The notes beneath the pieces are model-generated. The model saw only the letters and a list, made by a program, of their open reading frames with translations. It was not told where the DNA came from and did not search any database. Shown one piece after another: positions 20,552-22,512 of a stretch of 22,512 nt of DNA. Origin of the DNA: S34-282 sp034422075 (GTDB lineage: Bacteria; Chloroflexota; Dehalococcoidia; Lucifugimonadales; Australimonadaceae); assembly GCA_034422075.1 (NCBI GenBank), contig DAOUJX010000047.1, forward strand, positions 1 to 22,512, in the 5' to 3' direction. The position numbers and the translations under genes are program-made. Position 1 is the first letter of the stretch. Each line of letters starts with the position of its first letter.

Positions 20552-20974
20552 CGCGCCCTCTTCACCCACGTGCACTACGCACAATCCATTCGCAGCGCGT
20601 TGGCGCCAACAGCGCCCGACAGGCTGTGTGGTGCCCCTACAGAGGGATGACGAGGGAATCGATGCAGGAGTGACGGAGGGACGCCCCGGCCCCGCAGCCC
20701 TTTCCCACTCTTGGGAGAGGGGATGGAAGGCGCCATGCGCGGCGGTCGAGGGGGCACACCAGGGCGAGAAGGGGTCCCCCACCCCAACCCCCTCCCGGCA
20801 AAAAGAGGGGGATGATGTGCAGCGCTGGCGGCGCATTTTTCGGATTTTGTATAGATTCATTTTTAGACACAGGTCTATCCAATTGACCAATTTCGCCACC
20901 CTTCCTAGCATTAGCCGTCACTACTGAGGGCAGGCGGCACGCCGCCAAGAGGGCGCGGAGCCGGCAGGGCTGAG
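20552..20974. other. Intergenic stretch with GC-rich repeats and an AT-rich island
   Basis: No gene is supported here. A hairpin TCCCA/TGGGA lies at about 20704-20717 inside a near-symmetric CTTTCCCA...TGGGAGAG (20701-20722). G-run and C-run repeats continue to about 20820. About 20835-20905 is strikingly AT-rich. The minus strand there reads GGGTGGCGAAATTGG, which resembles the 5' end of a tRNA-Leu, but no 3' half is found. The rsmD promoter is probably near 20900-20960. Confidence 0.4.
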
Positions 20975-21529
20975 ATGCGCGTAACTGGCGGGACGGCAAG
21001 GGGAACGCCTCTACGCTCGCCTACTACGCAAGGCGTCAGGCCGACGACCGACCGCGTGCGTTTGGCCCTCTTCAACATTCTCGCCCCGCAAGGGCTGGAG
21101 GGCGTACGAGTGGTCGACGTGTTCGCAGGCACGGGCTCGCTGGGTATCGAGGCGTTGAGTCGCGGCGCAGCCCACGTCACCTTCATCGAGCGCGACCGCC
21201 GGCAGGCCCAGGACATCCGCGCCAACCTCGAAGCCGCCCGCCTCGCTGAGCGCGCAACCGTGCTTACGCTGGACGCCGAGCGGGCTGTCGAGCGGCTCGA
21301 CCGTCCGTTCGCGTACGTGCTGATGGATCCGCCCTACAGCGCGCCCTTCCCACAAACGCTTGCCGCCCGTTTTGCGGAGCTGGGTCTACTTGCAGACGAC
21401 GGCACGCTCGTGATCGGCCACTCTTCACGCGTTGCGCCGCCCGATCACTGCGGCGGCCTGCTCCTCTCCGCGGACCGACGCTACGGCGATTCGTCGTTGG
21501 CCTTCTACGGCCCGGAGGAGGCAGCGTGA
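20975..21529 (+). CDS. rsmD: 16S rRNA (guanine966-N2)-methyltransferase
   Basis: This 184-residue protein is the usual RsmD length. It methylates G966 of 16S rRNA during 30S assembly, using SAM. It opens MRVTGGTARGTPLRSP, typical of the family, then has RPTTDRVRLALFNIL, the SAM-binding loop VVDVFAGTGSLGIEAL (about residues 46-61) and the catalytic DPPY at about residues 117-120. Its stop overlaps the GTG start of coaD by 4 nt, the common rsmD-coaD pairing. Confidence 0.95.
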   Translation: MRVTGGTARGTPLRSPTTQGVRPTTDRVRLALFNILAPQGLEGVRVVDVFAGTGSLGIEALSRGAAHVTFIERDRRQAQDIRANLEAARLAERATVLTLDAERAVERLDRPFAYVLMDPPYSAPFPQTLAARFAELGLLADDGTLVIGHSSRVAPPDHCGGLLLSADRRYGDSSLAFYGPEEAA

Positions 21530-22011
21530 TCACTGCCGTCTACCCCGGTCGCTTCGATCCCCTCAACTTGGGGCACCTCGACATCATGCAGCGCGCATCG
21601 AAACTGTTCGATCAGGTCGTCGTCGCCGTCTTCGAACGTCCGGAGCGCCCTGCTACCTTCACCGCCGACGAGCGTGTGGAAATGATCCGCGAGGCGGCGG
21701 CTGACTTGGCAAACATCGAGGTAACAACCTTCGGGGGGCTGACAGTCGATTTCGTAAAGGAGCGCGGCGCGCAGGCAATCGTCCGCGGGCTGCGCAAGAA
21801 CGCCGACTTCGAGCACGAGTTCGAGATGGCGCTCATGAACCGCCGCCTCGCCCCAGGCATCGACGTCGTCTGCTTGATTACTGCCTTGGAGCACCAATTC
21901 ATACGCTCCAGCCTTGTGCGGGAGGTGGCCCGCCTAGGTGGAGACATCGAGGGGCTTGCTCCGCCGAACGTTGTCGCCAAGGTGCGGCAGCGGCTGGGGG
22001 GCTCCCCGTAA
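21526..22011 (+). CDS. coaD: Phosphopantetheine adenylyltransferase
   Basis: This 161-residue protein of normal length begins at GTG 21526, overlapping rsmD. It transfers AMP from ATP to 4'-phosphopantetheine, the penultimate step of CoA synthesis. The nucleotidyltransferase motif AVYPGRFDPLNLGHLDIM has GH at about residues 17-18. IVRGLRKNADFEHEFEMALMN and FIRSSLVREVARLGGDI (substrate and ATP binding) are well conserved. The usual FDPxTxGH is slightly changed to FDPLNLGH. Confidence 0.96.
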   Translation: MITAVYPGRFDPLNLGHLDIMQRASKLFDQVVVAVFERPERPATFTADERVEMIREAAADLANIEVTTFGGLTVDFVKERGAQAIVRGLRKNADFEHEFEMALMNRRLAPGIDVVCLITALEHQFIRSSLVREVARLGGDIEGLAPPNVVAKVRQRLGGSP

Positions 22012-22046
22012 GCCCATTACTAGAGGAAGCGAAGGAGAGAAGCGCC

Positions 22047-22512
22047 ATGGACATGATTTACTTGATCGACAGGCTGGAGTCGCTGGCTGCCAATGCCAAG
22101 CGGATGCCCATCACCGGCAAGGCCATGATCGACTCTGAACGGCTGATTGAGGTCGTGGACCAGATGCGGCTGTCAGTGCCGCAGAGCGTCCAAGAGGCCA
22201 CCGAAGTGCTGGAGCAGCGCGACAGCATCATCAACCAATCGGCCACCGACGCCCGGCGCCTACGCGCTACGGCGGAGCGCGAGTCACGCATGCTCGTCGA
22301 GGAGAGCGAACTGGTCGCATCGGCCAAGCGCCGCGCAGACAGCATTATCCAGGAAGCCGAAGAGCAGGCCCGCCAGCTGATCGCCAAGGCAGAAGCCAAC
22401 GCAGTCGCACGCCGCAATGGCGCCGACGAGTACGCGCACGAGATCCTGCTCCAGCTGGAGCAGAAACTGGCCTCGACTCTGGAGACAGTCCGTCACGGCA
22501 TTGGCGCAGTCT
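22047..22512 (+). CDS. Coiled-coil protein, F0F1 b-subunit / DivIVA-like (3' partial)
   Basis: GAAGGAG lies 9-10 nt before ATG 22047, and the frame stays open to the window end (155 codons seen). Residues 1-45 form a short N-terminal segment (MDMIYLIDRLESLAANAKRM then ERLIEVVDQMRLSVP). From about residue 46 onward there is a long charged helix rich in Ala, Glu, Arg and Gln (SAKRRADSIIQEAEEQARQL), similar in texture to ATP synthase subunit B/H or DivIVA-like proteins. No membrane helix is seen. It follows coaD by 35 bp and is probably co-transcribed. Function unknown; a cell-envelope or division scaffold is a guess from the coiled coil. Confidence 0.75.
   Translation, partial: MDMIYLIDRLESLAANAKRMPITGKAMIDSERLIEVVDQMRLSVPQSVQEATEVLEQRDSIINQSATDARRLRATAERESRMLVEESELVASAKRRADSIIQEAEEQARQLIAKAEANAVARRNGADEYAHEILLQLEQKLASTLETVRHGIGAV

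Noticed and set aside
20859..20906. A tRNA-Leu gene on the minus strand
   Set aside because: Only a 5'-like segment is visible; no anticodon stem, T-arm or acceptor 3' strand can be paired.
20114..20911. 265-codon minus-strand frame across the XRE gene and GC-rich repeats
   Set aside because: It translates repeats and the antisense of the XRE gene; its composition is not protein-like.
1..22512. CRISPR array
   Set aside because: No regularly spaced direct repeats of 20-40 bp were seen; the only repetitive coding tract is the collagen Gly-X-Y region.

Overview
The window is GC-rich bacterial chromosome with densely packed biosynthetic genes. Several features suggest a Chloroflexota lineage (Dehalococcoidia or SAR202-like): a CofE F420 gene, a lipoprotein with a Pro/Thr-rich linker, T-box control, leaderless starts and GC-rich hairpin repeats between genes. 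This assignment is an inference; no rRNA or other marker gene is present to confirm it.

Layout. (1) 1-592: 3' end of lexA and a small convergent gene that looks like a cysteine-depleted desulforedoxin-like protein. (2) 830-5397: a 4.57-kb transposable element of the IS1595 (ISXO2-like transposase) family. It has 23-bp perfect terminal inverted repeats and an 8-bp target duplication, and it carries about eight passenger genes, including a collagen-like lipoprotein. (3) 5416-6574: cofE, divergent from a short gene that is best read as a selenoprotein. An in-frame UGA in a C-x-x-U motif splits a SelW/Rdx-family protein, and a SECIS-like hairpin follows it. (4) 6642-11863: a minus-strand branched-chain amino-acid operon ilvB-ilvN-ilvC-leuA, headed by a consensus promoter and a T-box leader with a probable CUC (Leu) specifier. 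(5) 11940-14690: two decayed genes, an NYN-domain nuclease and a DUF4268-type nuclease-like protein, flanking a tandem pair of CPBP membrane proteases. (6) 14806-19312: a plus-strand cluster trpA-aroH-aroF-ribF-tyrS (aromatic amino acids, flavin, Tyr-tRNA). (7) 19418-20551: a frameshifted phage portal remnant and an XRE-type regulator. (8) 20975-22512: rsmD-coaD and a coiled-coil protein cut by the window end.

How the genes work together: the ilv-leu operon makes branched-chain amino acids and is gated by uncharged tRNA-Leu. The aroF/aroH/trpA/tyrS cluster links shikimate entry, chorismate use, tryptophan synthesis and tyrosine charging. CofE and RibF supply deazaflavin and flavin cofactors, and CoaD supplies CoA.

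The most notable items are the probable SelW-like selenoprotein, which is hidden as two short reading frames, and the passenger-carrying IS1595 element. Three gene remnants (NYN nuclease, DUF4268-type protein, phage portal) were recognised by stitching reading frames together. All family assignments come from reading motifs by eye; no database search was run.
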